Shown: piece after piece, positions 29,851 to 39,942 of the stretch | Layout: each line of letters begins with the position of its first letter | Position numbering within the stretch: position 1 is the stretch's first letter | Source of the DNA: Prorocentrum cordatum | Lineage: Eukaryota; Sar; Dinophyceae; Prorocentrales; Prorocentraceae | Assembly (NCBI GenBank): GCA_963575745.1 | Contig: CAUYUJ010014331.1 | Span: 1-64,000, forward strand | Length of the DNA stretch: 64,000 nucleotides | Reading direction: 5' to 3' | The notes under the pieces: generated by a model | What the model was told of the DNA's origin: nothing | What the model saw: only the letters and a program-made list of their open reading frames with translations | The model's database searches: none | Translations under genes and position numbers: made by a program

Positions 29851-30147
29851 AGAGAGACGGCGCCTGTCCTCCTGTTCTACCCTCGCAGGTGTTTTTTCGC
29901 CTCCACTCGGCGATCGCTGCGTGGTAGCCCACCCCAGACCAAACTTTTAGGTCGGCTTCCAGGAACCTTGAGACGGGGGGCAATTCTGACGGGGTTGGGA
30001 CGATGATCGATCCGTTCCAGATCATTCCGGAACGCTCTGAGAAGGCCGCGGCGCCCGAGAAATCTTGCCGAGCCGCCAGATCGTAGAGATTCTCGAATCA
30101 TTCTCACCCGAATTGATCCTCGTCTTGGCCTAGTCTTATCAATGCAT
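29851..30147. other. Unassigned stretch
   Basis: No repeat or gene seen. Confidence 0.35.
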
Positions 30148-30280
30148 AAGGGGGTCAGCCAGAGCGCCGGATCTTGTAGGATCCTGCAGAGCTAGGGGTG
30201 CAATGACCTGGGTTTAGGGGCGGAATCCTGCAGGATCTCGCAGGATCTTGCAGAGCTTGACTGATCTGGGCTGGCAAAGA
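30148..30280. repeat. Repeat J, copy 1
   Basis: GGGGGTCAGCCAGAGCGC and GGATCTTGTAGGATCCTGCA match 44932-44990. AATCCTGCAGGATC repeats follow. Confidence 0.55.
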
Positions 30281-30544
30281 CGCGGGTCAGTGCGTCCCCG
30301 AGGTGTTGGAGGTCGCCGCGGCGATCGCGGCGGCCACGAAGGGGGCCACGGCTTTTGTCATGGAGTGGCACGCCCTTTCCACCCCCTCACCCCCCCGCTC
30401 TGCGATGCAGACGTGGCTCATTCTCAATGTGGCGACAGAGAGGTGTCACTGTTTTTGTTGGCCACAGGTCGGTTATCACGCAACCAGCCGAGCTCCGCCC
30501 CAAGGACTGTCAGAGGTTGACAGAACCCCCGCCCTGCCATGCCG
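30281..30544. other. Unassigned stretch
   Basis: GC-rich start, nothing recognised. Confidence 0.35.
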
Positions 30545-30685
30545 ATCCGCGAATTGCCTTGTTCTCGAGGACGTGTCGCGGCCAGGGATTTTGCGGACCT
30601 GCGCCCGCCCGGTCTGGTCCTGGGTCATTTTCGCTAACGGTTGTTCTGTTGAATGGGGTTCTCTCCATCCCCGAGTTTTGACAAG
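30545..30685 (+). repeat. Dispersed repeat Q, copy 1
   Basis: GGTCCTGGGTCATTTTCGCT, AATGGGGTTCTCTCCATCCC and CCGAG match 36095-36275 and 37150-37325. Confidence 0.5.
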
Positions 30686-30758
30686 AGTGGAAGCTGCAGG
30701 AGACATCCCCGGGGGTCTATTCGGACAACCCTTCTCAGGGATGGGCGCCATGCGTCGA

Positions 30759-30820
<62 letters not shown>

Positions 30821-30822
30821 CT
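30759..30822. repeat. (TA)n microsatellite
   Basis: Nearly pure TA with one AATA and one TGTA interruption. Confidence 0.95.
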
Positions 30823-31009
30823 TGAACCCCCCGATTCCCAAGCAGTGCTTGCGCTTAGGGTTTCGTTTACTTATCTCTCTCGAGCTGAGTGTTTGGTTTT
30901 CGCGATGTTCACCACGCTGCCGTCCGCGCTCCGCGCTTGGAAGGCATGCCGAGGCTGCGCCGCGCTGCGGCGCCCCGTGCGCGGGGGGAGTGTTCCGAGG
31001 TTGCGCCAC
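30823..31009. other. Unassigned spacer
   Basis: GC-rich in its second half. Nothing recognised. Confidence 0.35.
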
Positions 31010-31205
31010 GCTGCCGTGTACAGTCGGGGCGCTGAAGAGGGAACCCTTTTCGTTGGGGAGGGGCTCGGTGTTCCGTGATTGTGTCAGAGTTTGCTTCGGG
31101 TTTTTTTCGGAGGTGTTCTATGGGAATATCGAGGTTGAGCTTATGGGAAAAAGGGGCCTCGTTCCTTATTTTTGGGTTCCGTAGGTCAACGCCTCGACTG
31201 TATCC
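31010..31205 (+). repeat. Dispersed repeat M, contiguous copy
   Basis: Both halves are adjacent here: GTGTACAGTCGGGGCGCTGA to GGGAATATCGAG, then TTATGGGAAAAAGGGGCCTC to GGTCAACGCC. At 5.7-7.1 kb the same halves lie 1.25 kb apart. Confidence 0.7.
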
Positions 31206-31479
31206 GTGAGCGTCTGGGCGCGAGAGCAGGTCCGGGTGGACGACCAGTACGACGACGGCAGTGGCTACGACGAGGGACAGCGACAACGATTCACAGACGG
31301 ACAGGCGGTGAACAGGCCCCTTTTCCGTCCTCGTCATCTTATGACTCGTCCTTCTCCATCCCTTCTCCTCCCTAATTATCTCCATTCTCCCTCTTCCTGA
31401 CTCCTCTTCCTACCTCCCCCGTCCTGGCGGCCGTCCTTCCCCCTACATCGAATTGATCATGAGGCTCTGAATGGACAGG
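31206..31479. other. Unassigned stretch
   Basis: Pyrimidine-rich from about 31330. No gene. Confidence 0.35.
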
Positions 31480-32605
31480 AGTCGGAGGTGCAAAACCGAG
31501 CGTCTCTCTTGATACACCCCCACGATCTGGCCGACAGTGGTGCTGAAGTCAGCACCTCGCTCGAGGCATCCTCGAAATCTATGTTGAAAGCACCGACGTC
31601 CAAGCGACGAAACAGGCGAACTGCCTGAGACGTCCCCACCATTTGCGCGCGAACGGGCAAATGTCCGACCCCTGGAGCTGAAACCAGCGCCTCGCTCAAG
31701 ACATTCCCCCAATCAGTTGCGAAAGCACTTCGGTCGGCGAACCACTTGAGATATCCCAACGATCTGGGCGCGAACGGGCAAATGTCCCCACCCCTGGCGG
31801 CTCCTCCGAGGTGTGTTCGAATGCCACGCCTGCTTCATCGCCATGGGCATGGGGCTCTGAAGAGAGAGAAGTCTGATCAGCCAGTCAGTCAAACCGCTAG
31901 AGACAGCCCACCTTCTAAGCGCGAGCGGGCAAACGTCCCAACCCTAGGTGGTTCCTCATGAAGGTGCTCGAACGCCACTCCTGTTACATCTCGGTGAGCA
32001 TGGGGTTCTGAAAGGAAGAACGTAATATCAACGAAGCAGGTCAGCCGCTCGAGACATCCCCGCAATCTGGGCGCGAACGTGCAACTGACACCAGCCCCGG
32101 CGGATCCTCCTTGGGGTGTTTGAGTGCCACGCTTGCCACATCGTGATGGGCTTTGGGCTTTGCAGATAGAAATGTCTGATCAACCACAAAGACAAGCCGC
32201 TTGAGACACCCCCACCCTCGGCGCAAGCGGGCACATGCCCCTACACCGGGCGACTCCTCTTTGGGGTGTTGAAGCGCCACGCCTGGGGCATTGCGATGTG
32301 CATTGGGCTCTGGAAAGAGAGAAGTTCGATCAATCATTCAGGCAAGCCGCCTTACACATCCCCACAATCTGTGCGCGATCGGGCAAATGTACCACCCCTG
32401 GCGGCTCCTCCCAGGTGTGCTCAAATGCCAAGCCTGCTACATCGCGATGAGCATGGGACTCCGGAAAGAGAAACATCCGATCAACCAAACAGGCAAACCG
32501 CTAGAGACAACCCAAATCCGGGCGCGAACAGGCACATGTCTCTCTCTACTTTTTGTGGGTCCTTTCTTGGGGTGTTCCAATGCCACGCCTGCTAGAGTGC
32601 CATTG
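31480..32605 (-). repeat. Diverged 150-bp satellite, inverted relative to 13.5 kb
   Basis: Units of about 150 bp; the TGCCACGCCTGC-like mark falls at 31821, 31971, 32122, 32271, 32422 and 32579. Read in reverse, CAAACCGCCTGAGACATCCC, CGCGAACGGGC and ACCCCTGGCGGCTCC correspond to the 152-bp satellite. Units differ from each other much more than those at 13.5 kb. Confidence 0.8.
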
Positions 32606-32612
32606 ACTGTGG

Positions 32613-32614
<2 letters not shown>

Positions 32615-32647
<33 letters not shown>

Positions 32648-32680
32648 CGCTTGTGAGTCTGAGTATGAGTGATCTGAATT
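32615..32680. repeat. (TA)n and inverted CTCAGA remnant
   Basis: TA repeats to 32644, then GTGAGTCTGAGTATGAGT, the reverse complement of the CTCAGA minisatellite beside the 152-bp satellite. Confidence 0.75.
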
Positions 32681-33027
32681 TTGATCAACCTGAGTGCTGC
32701 GAACGTATATGAATTCGAGCGTGTCGTAGCGTGAGTGGACTGCGTGAGACGAGAAGGCGAAGGAGGCGGGCGTGGGTCAGGGGGCGGAGGTGCCCCAGTC
32801 ATAACAGGAGCACGTGCTCCGGATATGGGGCGAGCAGACATGACAGTGCGGGGCCCCCAGCGAATGGAACACAGTCGGCCCGGATTAGTAGATCGACCCT
32901 GCCAAATCAAGGGCACCCTTGTGTCCTGTGTCTCGCGACCCATGCCTCCTGCATTCCTGTGGCGACGTGGCCCTCGGAAGGGTCTGTTTGTCCTCTCGCG
33001 CGCCCCGTCCAATGAAGTCCGACTGTA
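32681..33027. other. Unassigned stretch
   Basis: No recognisable gene or repeat. Confidence 0.35.
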
Positions 33028-33180
33028 GGACGTCGGACGGGCAGTACCATGGCTCGGGCAGTCGGGAAGTACCATGACTCGGGCAGTCGGGCAGTACCAT
33101 GACGTCGGACGGGCAGTACCATGACTCGTACCTCCTGTCCTGTCCAAGGAAGGACCATGACTCGGGCAGTCGGGTCGGGT
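33028..33180. repeat. Minisatellite GGGCAGTACCATGACTC
   Basis: Several imperfect units of CGGGCAGTACCATGACTCGG and CGGGCAGTCGGG. Confidence 0.75.
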
Positions 33181-33765
33181 CGGGCCGGGCGGAGCCCGAC
33201 GCGAGGGCCCGGGCGGGCGGGCCACGACGGGCGCGTCGGGCGCCCGGGCGGCGGCGAGGGCCGATCGGGCCAGGTGCCGAGGACGCGGAGAATGTCGGGT
33301 CGCCAGACATTCACGGGACGTGAACACGGCCACCGCCACTGCTTCTCTTGCGTTGCCGCCTTCCCGCCAGCAGGAACAGAGCAGTGGTGTTGTGGTCATT
33401 GTCGTCAGGCTTCGCACCAGGGAAGGGACCACAGCCGCTGCCTCGTTTCCGGCCGGCGGGAAGGCGGCGCGGACAAGAGAAGCCGTGGCTGTGGTAATTT
33501 TTTCCCGTCCCGCACGGATGCGCGGGCCACGGGCGGCGGGGCCTCCGCACATGGTGTCCTCGGGGTTGGAGGCGGCCGCGGCGGTTGTCCGGGAGGGGGG
33601 GGGCGGTGGGCGTCGGCCCCGAGGGGCGGGAGCGGCGACAGAGGGGGGAAGGGCGAGGCAAGGAGGGGAGAGAGGGAGGCAGCGCGGCAGGAGGCGAAGG
33701 GGGCGGGGAGGGCACGAGCGGGGGAGGCGCGGGGAGCGGGGGGGAGGAGCTGCAGTGCGGGAGGA
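33181..33765. other. Unassigned GC-rich stretch
   Basis: CGTTGCCGCCTTCCCGCCAG (33350) and its near-inverse GGCCGGCGGGAAGGCGGCGC (33451) could form a long hairpin. No gene seen. Confidence 0.35.
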
Positions 33766-33997
33766 AGAGGAGGATCTTGGAGAAGCAGGAGGAGGAGGAG
33801 GCGGAGGAGGAGGGGGAGGGGGAGGAGGAGGAGGTCTACGACGACGAGGTCCAGGAGCAGGAGCAGGACGAGGAGGGGCGAGGAGAAACGCGGCATGGCG
33901 AGCAGGGTTGAGGGAGGAGGAGGAGGAGCAGGAGGAGGAGGATCGGGAGGAGCAGGAGGTTGAGGAGGATGAGGAGGAGCAGCAGCAGCAGCAGCAG
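33766..33997. repeat. GGA tract ending in AGC triplets
   Basis: GGAGGAGG, GAGGTC and CAGGAGCAGG runs, then (GCA)n at 33978-33997. Confidence 0.8.
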
Positions 33998-34234
33998 AGC
34001 AGCATCACGAAAAGAAAGGGGGACGAGGTAAGGAGGCATGGAGACGCCGAGAAGGTCGAGGAGGAGGAAGGAGAAACCGGACAACAAAAAATCGCAGAGG
34101 GGGGATGTTGCAGTAGGGCGGGGGGTCCGACCTTTCCCCCCCTCTTGATCCAGGTTCGGCGGGTGGGCTGGTTTCGTGGTGGCCCCTGGGGGCTTTGTTC
34201 GGGCGCGAGAGGGGGGTCGGCTTCGGGGACCCCC
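33998..34234. other. Unassigned stretch
   Basis: Purine-biased at first, nothing recognised. Confidence 0.35.
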
Positions 34235-34345
34235 ATCACATACATACATATATATATAGAGAGAGAGAGAGACATATCTAGATACACACATACGTACAAA
34301 CCTACATACATACATATGTATATATATATATATATATATATATTT
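34235..34345. repeat. CATA, GA and TA microsatellites
   Basis: ACATACATATATATA, GAGAGAGAGAGA and a TA run at 34315-34343. Confidence 0.9.
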
Positions 34346-35352
34346 ACATTTACATAGACAGATATATACAGATAATCACATCAAGACTTCAGGCAAGAGG
34401 TAGTGGACCGCGCCCTCTCGGACCTCCCGAAACCTTCCCCAAAGCCGCTTTTTTGTCCCGGGTCTATTTGTGGGCAGCCTCGAGGCCCGAACACACAGCT
34501 GCCGACCGCCTCGGGTTCTGCGAGGCGCCTTCTGCGTTTTGACAGCTCGCACGTCCCTAGCGAGGTTCGCTGCGTTTGCCTCCGGCACTCGCGCACAACC
34601 GCTGCAAGTGCGGAGCGCAGCCTTCCCTCCCTCCGCGCCCCCCCTCCCGCCGCACCTGTTTTCGTGCCTCAGCTCGCCTCGGAAGCGCCCCTCCGTCGCT
34701 CGAACGCTGCGTCAGTCCAGTGGCCGCAGACCGAACATGTCCCTGGAGAGGTCGGGGTCGGGTCGGTGGAGGAAATCCTGCACCACCCGTGCGACCGGGG
34801 TGCTGGCGCAATTTTCAAGTAAGTGCAGGCCGATTCTAGGCTGGCATCGCCCGCGGGTCGCAGGATTTCAGCCAGTCGACGGATCGGCACATCGCGGCGT
34901 GGCCCGCCAACATCTAGTAGGGAGCGCGGGGGATGTTCACAAAAGTCAGCAAAAAAGGTGCAGGGCTTTGTGCATCCGCCGTCTCTGGAGCCCCCGGTTG
35001 TCAGCGGGAGGCCCCCGCAGGGCTCGGGAGGTCCCCCGAGAGTCCTTCCGAAGGCCTCCGAAGGGGCCCTATCCCGTCGAGCCGATCCGATGTTTGTGCT
35101 GGCCGGTCCGGTCCGATTCGATCCCGAGGCTCCGGCGATCCGAGGCGGCCCCGTCGTGCTCGCATGGCGCCGTGTGCATTCTGGCGCAGCCGATGCGATT
35201 TGAATAGTCATGACTCCGTGCCGATGCAGCCCGATCCGACGAATTGCCCGGTTCGATGCGAGTTTCCGGTTCCCAGACACCCCGACGTCGTGATGTGTTC
35301 ATAACGTCGGCCTCTGGAGGCCTCGACCCCTTCCCCGGGACCTGGCGTTTCC
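34346..35352. other. Unassigned stretch
   Basis: Overlapping open frames on both strands but no recognised family. Around 35080-35280, GATCCGA and TTCGATCC motifs recur, as near 48280-48420. Confidence 0.35.
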
Positions 35353-35484
35353 TCCTGAGCCCTTGCCTGATGCTCCCGAGGCCGGCCAGTGCCCCTGGAG
35401 GCCGAAACTACGGACCCCCCCGCCCTCCCGCGTTGTGTTTCTTTTCCCGTCTCGAGGGCGACTCTTCCCGGAGCAGGCCGCGCC

Positions 35485-35657
35485 GCCCGCCTTGGGCGTC
35501 GCGTAATGGGGGGGTCAAAAAAGCAGGGGTGGCGAGGGTGGTCCGAAAAGGTACCCAAACGGTACCTAAACGAGCCCCCTGGGGCTCTGGAGGGGCCCGA
35601 AAGGAGCACGAAAGGGGACCTTTTCTGATCCCCCCGTTTATGACCCCCCCATTAAGT
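35485..35657. mobile_element. TIR element C, copy 2
   Basis: The core 35504-35654 has perfect 14-bp termini, TAATGGGGGGGTCA and TGACCCCCCCATTA. Compared with the empty site in unit 2, the extra DNA is 35485-35657, bordered by CGCGCC on both sides (35479-35484, 35658-35663). The exact ends are uncertain. Confidence 0.8.
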
Positions 35658-35787
35658 CGCGCCCGACCGCCGCGAGGTGGGCTCCTGAGCCCTTGCCTGA
35701 TGCTCCCGAGGCCAGCCGGTGCCCCTGGAGGCCGAATTTTCGGACCCCCCCGCCCCCCCCCGTTGTGTTTTTTTCCGGTCTCGAGGG

Positions 35788-35856
35788 GGAGGAGGAGGAG
35801 GAGGAGGAGGAGGAGGAGGAGGAGGAGGAGGAGGAGGAGGAGGAGGCGGTCCTGGG
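35788..35856. repeat. GGA tract present only in duplicate unit 2
   Basis: 69 bp of GGA triplets plus CGGTCCTGGG, between CTCGAGGG (35780-35787) and CTCGATGG (35857-35864). Unit 1 has a single CTCGAGGG (35451-35458). Confidence 0.85.
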
Positions 35857-35910
35857 CTCGATGGCGACCCTTCCCGGAGCAGGCCGCGCCCGACCGCCGC
35901 GAGGTGGGCC

Positions 35911-36094
35911 CCGTGCCGGCGGTGCCCGCGCCCTCGCGCCCGGCGCCCGCCGCCGCCGAGCTCCTGGGGCTGCTGCTGCCCTCGCCCGCGCCGGGCAGCG
36001 CGGCGGGCCCACGCCTCGCCGCCGTCGGGGGCCACGTGCGCTGAAGTCGGGCCTGTCCCTCTACAGGGGGAAGATTACCTAGTCAACAGGGGGA
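35911..36094. other. Unassigned spacer
   Basis: GC-rich to 36040, nothing recognised. Confidence 0.35.
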
Positions 36095-36275
36095 GCATTT
36101 CGGGGGAGGACAGACCTCCTACCCTGACACGTCGATTAGCGAATTGGCCGTTTTCGGTTCGCGAGAGGGCGTCGCGGCCGTCGTTTTTGCGGGTCCTGGT
36201 CCGTCGGTTTCGGTCCCAGGCCGTTTTCACTAAGGGGAGGTTTACAAAAGGGAGGTTTGTCCACCGCCGAATATT
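36095..36275 (+). repeat. Dispersed repeat Q, copy 2
   Basis: TGACACGTCGATTAGCGAAT, CCGTTTTCGGTTC, GAGAGGGCG and GGCCGTTTTCACTAA are shared with 37150-37325. Confidence 0.65.
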
Positions 36276-36599
36276 CAAACATAGTCAACAAGTAGTCGGG
36301 GGCTTTGTGAGCCGGGGAAACGGCAGGGCCGTTGCTTTACCGTTTCCAAAAACATTTCCCTTGAAAATGGAAGCGGCCAGAAAACGGCGACCGGAAACGG
36401 CAAAAAAACGGCTCCAGGATTGGAACCGGAGCCGGAACCGGTCAAAAAACGGCGACGGAATTGGTACACAACGGCGTCGGAACCGGCAACAAAACGGCAA
36501 AACGGAACGGGCAACAAATTTTGCCCTGTCGTTTCCAGGGCCCATTAAGGTCGGGGGGGGCATTTGTTCTTTTTGGTAGGTTTGAACATGTTTGGGGGT
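36276..36599. repeat. AAAACGGC-type degenerate repeat
   Basis: 36345-36545 is dense in AAACGGC and GGAACCGG units. GTTTCCA near both ends gives weak inverted borders. Confidence 0.5.
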
Positions 36600-36780
36600 A
36601 TGTTTTGACAGCTTCTCATTTTTCGTCCGTAGGGAGGCATGCCTGTAGGGAGACATGCCTCTAGGGAGACATGCCCTACCTGTCCGTAGGGAGATTTGTC
36701 GTCCTCATGTTTTGACAGCTTCTCAGTTTTTCGTCCTTAGAAATCCGCCTGTCGGGGGACACGCCCGACCTGGGCGTAGG
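36600..36780 (+). repeat. Repeat R, diverged copy, with GTAGGGAGACATGCC units
   Basis: Two GTTTTGACAGCTTCTCA blocks flank three AGGGAGACATGCC units. TCCGCCTG, GACACGCCCGACC resembles 58498-58590. Confidence 0.5.
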
Positions 36781-36916
36781 CCCGTGCGTTCGAGGAGGGG
36801 TCCGAACATGTCCGAACGGGGAGGCCGAAGGCCGACCGGCGGAGCGGGGGGGGGGGTGAGAGGTGCGCCTCTTGCGCACCTCAGGGGCCCGAGCGGGCGC
36901 CCAGGGGGCCCCCAAC
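36781..36916. other. Unassigned spacer
   Basis: GC-rich. Nothing recognised. Confidence 0.35.
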
Positions 36917-37180
36917 AGTGACAGGGGGTGGGGGGGACAGAACCCCTCCTCCTCCTCCTCCTCCTCCTCCTCCTCCTCCTCCTCCTCCTCCTCCTCTCCT
37001 CCTCCTCCTCCTCCTCCTCCTCCTCCTCCTCCTCCTCCTCCTCCTCTGCCTCCTCCTTTTCCCCCTCCTCACCCTCCTCCTCCTCCTCCTCCTCCTCCTC
37101 CTCGCCCGTGCTCGGGGCGGTTCCTTGACGTTTGACGAAGGGGCGCGTCGGGGGTGGACAGAACCCCCAACAGTGACACG
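36917..37180. repeat. (CCT)n tract between direct repeats
   Basis: CCT triplets (36946-37102). AACAGTGACA and GGACAGAACCCC occur on both sides, in opposite order: before the tract at about 36913-36946 and after it at about 37157-37180. Confidence 0.7.
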
Positions 37181-37325
37181 TCGATCAGTGAATTGTCCGT
37201 TTTCGGTTCTCGAGAGGGCGCCGTGGCCGTTATTTTTCATGCTTGCGTCCGCCAGGTTTGGGCCTCAGGTCGTTTTCACTAAACCACGCTTTACTAAAGG
37301 GGAGTCTGTCCATCCCCGAGCGCGG
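37150..37325 (+). repeat. Dispersed repeat Q, copy 3
   Basis: TGACACGTCGATCAGTGAAT, CCGTTTTCGGTTC and GTCGTTTTCACTAAA, ending TCTGTCCATCCCCGAG. Confidence 0.65.
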
Positions 37326-37739
37326 GAGGTGCGCATGTCTTCGTCCCCCCTCCCCTTTGTATGCGGTCGGCCGAAGCGGGTACGGAAAGAACGGGTGCAA
37401 AGACCGACAGCAGTTCATCTTCATGTTGAGCACGGTTCGCGGTCGGTGCCTCCGCGGATGTTGTCCATTTGAGACAGACGGGACGGCTGCCCAACAGCGG
37501 CCGCTGCCGGTTTTGGACACCATTTGTTGTCGGGTATCGTGCCCATGGGGCAGGGCTCAGGGAGGGAGGCTCGGGGGCAACGTTGGGGGGGCGTTCGAGG
37601 TTTCGGACGTTTTCGCCTGGCGGCTGCGGCTCGCTGAGAGGCGTCCGTGGGTGCCTTGATCGTCTCGAAACGGCCCCCGGAGACCCGAGTCATGGCACGC
37701 AAACCAATGGTCCAAGGGCCAACGATATGGGGGATAGGC
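37326..37739. other. Unassigned stretch
   Basis: No gene or repeat recognised. Confidence 0.35.
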
Positions 37740-37880
37740 TCAGGGGGAAATGCATCGGCACCCAGTCGCCCATTCATCGCGGATAGGGGCCCGACAGCCC
37801 ACTCCGCCCAGGATCGTGCGGACTCGCTATCGGGGACCTATCGCCGTTCCATCGGCGACGTGTCGCCGACTCCGGGTCGA
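37740..37880 (+). repeat. Dispersed repeat N, copy 2
   Basis: CGCCCATTCATCGCGGATAG, GCGGACTCGCTATCGGGG and CATCGGCGACGTGTCGCCGA match copies at 1203 and 48465. Confidence 0.65.
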
Positions 37881-38539
37881 TGACCCCCCTGGATTCGGTC
37901 CCTCCCTGTCGTTGCCCCTCATGCCGTCGTTGTCGGCCGTCGTCGTTGCCGCTGCCGTCGCCAGCGTCGTTCTCGCCGCGGTCTCCGCCGCCGTCCGTGG
38001 CCGATGGCGCCTGCACGCAAGGGGAGCAGCAGTTTTGGCCATGACGAAAGCGTGCTCCTGTATGGCTCCTTGCTGATTCTGGGACCCCTATTGTGCCATC
38101 AGTCGCGTTCGCACTCTGCCTCTCTGCGTGCGCGAGTACGCTGTGCGCGCGCCGCGCGACAGCCATATGGGCCCATGCCTGACGAATGGGTCTAAGAGCC
38201 TCTGGAAAGTGTCGCATGCACAAGAGCTCCCGACACGCGTCGCATACACTGGACGGCGTCTTGAACTGTGCACTACACCCTAGGCGATGCTTAAGAAAAC
38301 CTAAGTTTTTGGCCAGAGTCTCGATTATTCTTAACTTGTCAATGTAAATCCCAAGATTTTGATAGAAGTTCTGGGTTTTATTCAATTTCTGAGACTATGA
38401 ATTTCTTAACCCATGATTTCTTAAGCATTTCGCAGGGTGTATGAAGAGAGCAGGTGAGCAGGGGGTGGTCGTGATAGTGGCCTGAGGAGCAGCAGGGAGC
38501 AGCGCCACCGAGAACCCACCAGGGGGGGGGGGGGACGCC
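37881..38539. other. Unassigned; degenerate CGT triplets
   Basis: 37915-38000 is GCCGTCGTTG-type triplets. 38100-38500 is less GC-rich with no gene seen. Confidence 0.4.
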
Positions 38540-38716
38540 CGAGCATCACCCCTTCCTCCTCCTCCTCCTCCTCCTCCTCCTCCTCCTCCTCCTCCTCCTC
38601 CTCCTCCTCCTCCTCCTCCTCCTCCTCCTCCTCCTCCTCCTCCTCCCTCCTCTCTCTCCTCCTCCTCCTCCTCCTCCTCCTCCTCCTCCTCCTCCTCCTC
38701 CTCCTCCTCCTCCTCC
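38540..38716. repeat. (TCC)n pyrimidine tract
   Basis: Almost pure TCC with one CTCTCTCC interruption. Confidence 0.95.
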
Positions 38717-39661
38717 CCTGTAATCACAGGACTGCGCTTCAGCGTGCCACCGCCCAAGAGGTCGCCTCCCCCTCGGTGTGTTTTCGGGTTCGAGAAGGGG
38801 GAGGAGCAGGAAGTGGACGAGGAGGAAGGGGAGGGAGAGGTCAGGTTACGCGGCAGCAAGAGGAGGGAGAGCAGGATGAGGAGCAGGTGGAGGAGAAAAA
38901 AGAGTGTCTGTTTCTGTGTTTATCTGCTTCCTCCGCCATGGACACTCTGTGCAGCGCTCTTGAGCCAGCGAGGAGGAGCATGAGGAGGAGGAGTGGTAGG
39001 GGGGAAGAGGGAGGGAGGGAGGAGGAGGAGGACCAGTGTAAACCCAGACGCATCAAGGATGTTGCAATCAACATGTTCCCCAAGTTTCTTTCTAAGATGT
39101 CCCTGCAATAATTTGTTGTTTTTGAGGGCAGTGCCCCGTTGGAAGACAGACGCTTGATAATCAGCAAACATCCAAAAACACAGTTCCTGGGTCTTCAGCG
39201 CCGCGGCTCAACCTGACTGTTGCGTCCTACCATTCCGAGGTCGTGCCAGAACACCGTTCCCAGGACATTAACACCGCTAATCAACTTGTTTGCTACGTCT
39301 TGACAGTCCTAAATCGTACAATCGTCTAAAGACGGCACTAACGTGAGAGGCACATGTTAAAAATGAACCGTGTTCCACCTGGTTGTTGCAGAGTTCTGGG
39401 AGAAACGCGCGTGGCGCTAAGGCGAGAGCCACAATTTGAGAACGATCCGCCATCCATCCGTGAGCGGCGCTAAGGCGAGAACCACATTCTGATAAGCACC
39501 GCCCTCCTCCCGCGAAACTTTTGCAGATGTCAAGCTTCAGGGTCATACGTGATTAAAGTTTCGGGGGGCCCGCCTGGCCCGCCCGTAGGACAGAGAGGGG
39601 GCAGCCCTTTTTATCAGGACCAGGGAGGAGGAGGAGGAAGATGGGGAGGAGAAGGATGAAG
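38717..39661. other. Unassigned stretch
   Basis: Purine-rich at 38800-38900 and 39000-39035. 39040-39560 is of lower GC with GCGCTAAGGCGAGA-type duplications near 39415 and 39470. No gene recognised. Confidence 0.4.
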
Positions 39662-39683
39662 TCCGTAACCATTTTGGTTCAAG
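39662..39683 (+). other. Dinoflagellate spliced-leader-like sequence
   Basis: TCCGTAACCATTTTGG plus TTCAAG matches the 22-nt dinoflagellate spliced leader at 20 positions; the two differences are G to A and C to T. The embedded ATTTTGG is intact. GT follows directly, as in a spliced-leader RNA gene; equally, it could be a relic of a trans-spliced mRNA put back into the genome. The decayed LINE ORF1 begins 260 bp downstream. Confidence 0.75.
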
Positions 39684-39880
39684 GTTAAACGGGTGAAGCT
39701 AACGTGACATTGCGAATCTGGATCAGCTTTGGGATCTCCGTCAGTTGGTCCAGTTCGGGAACATGGCCCACTTCTTTTCGGCCGCGCCGGCAAGAAACCC
39801 ACTGAGAAGGTGGTATCGCCGGAGAGTCGAAGAGGAACCCAATCCTTCCAGGACGGCGCGAGACTCAAGTCATACATCGT

Positions 39881-39942
<62 letters not shown>
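39684..39942. repeat. Leader region with (TA)n microsatellite
   Basis: 39684-39880 is unassigned. 39881-39934 is pure TA, just before the LINE ORF1. Confidence 0.7.

Larger units (their letters stand above)
35353..35910 (+). repeat. Tandem segmental duplication
   Basis: Unit 1 (35353-35682) and unit 2 (35683-35910) both begin TCCTGAGCCCTTGCCTGATG and end GCGAGGTGGGC. They differ by one TIR element in unit 1 and one GGA tract in unit 2; outside these they are closely similar. Confidence 0.85.
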
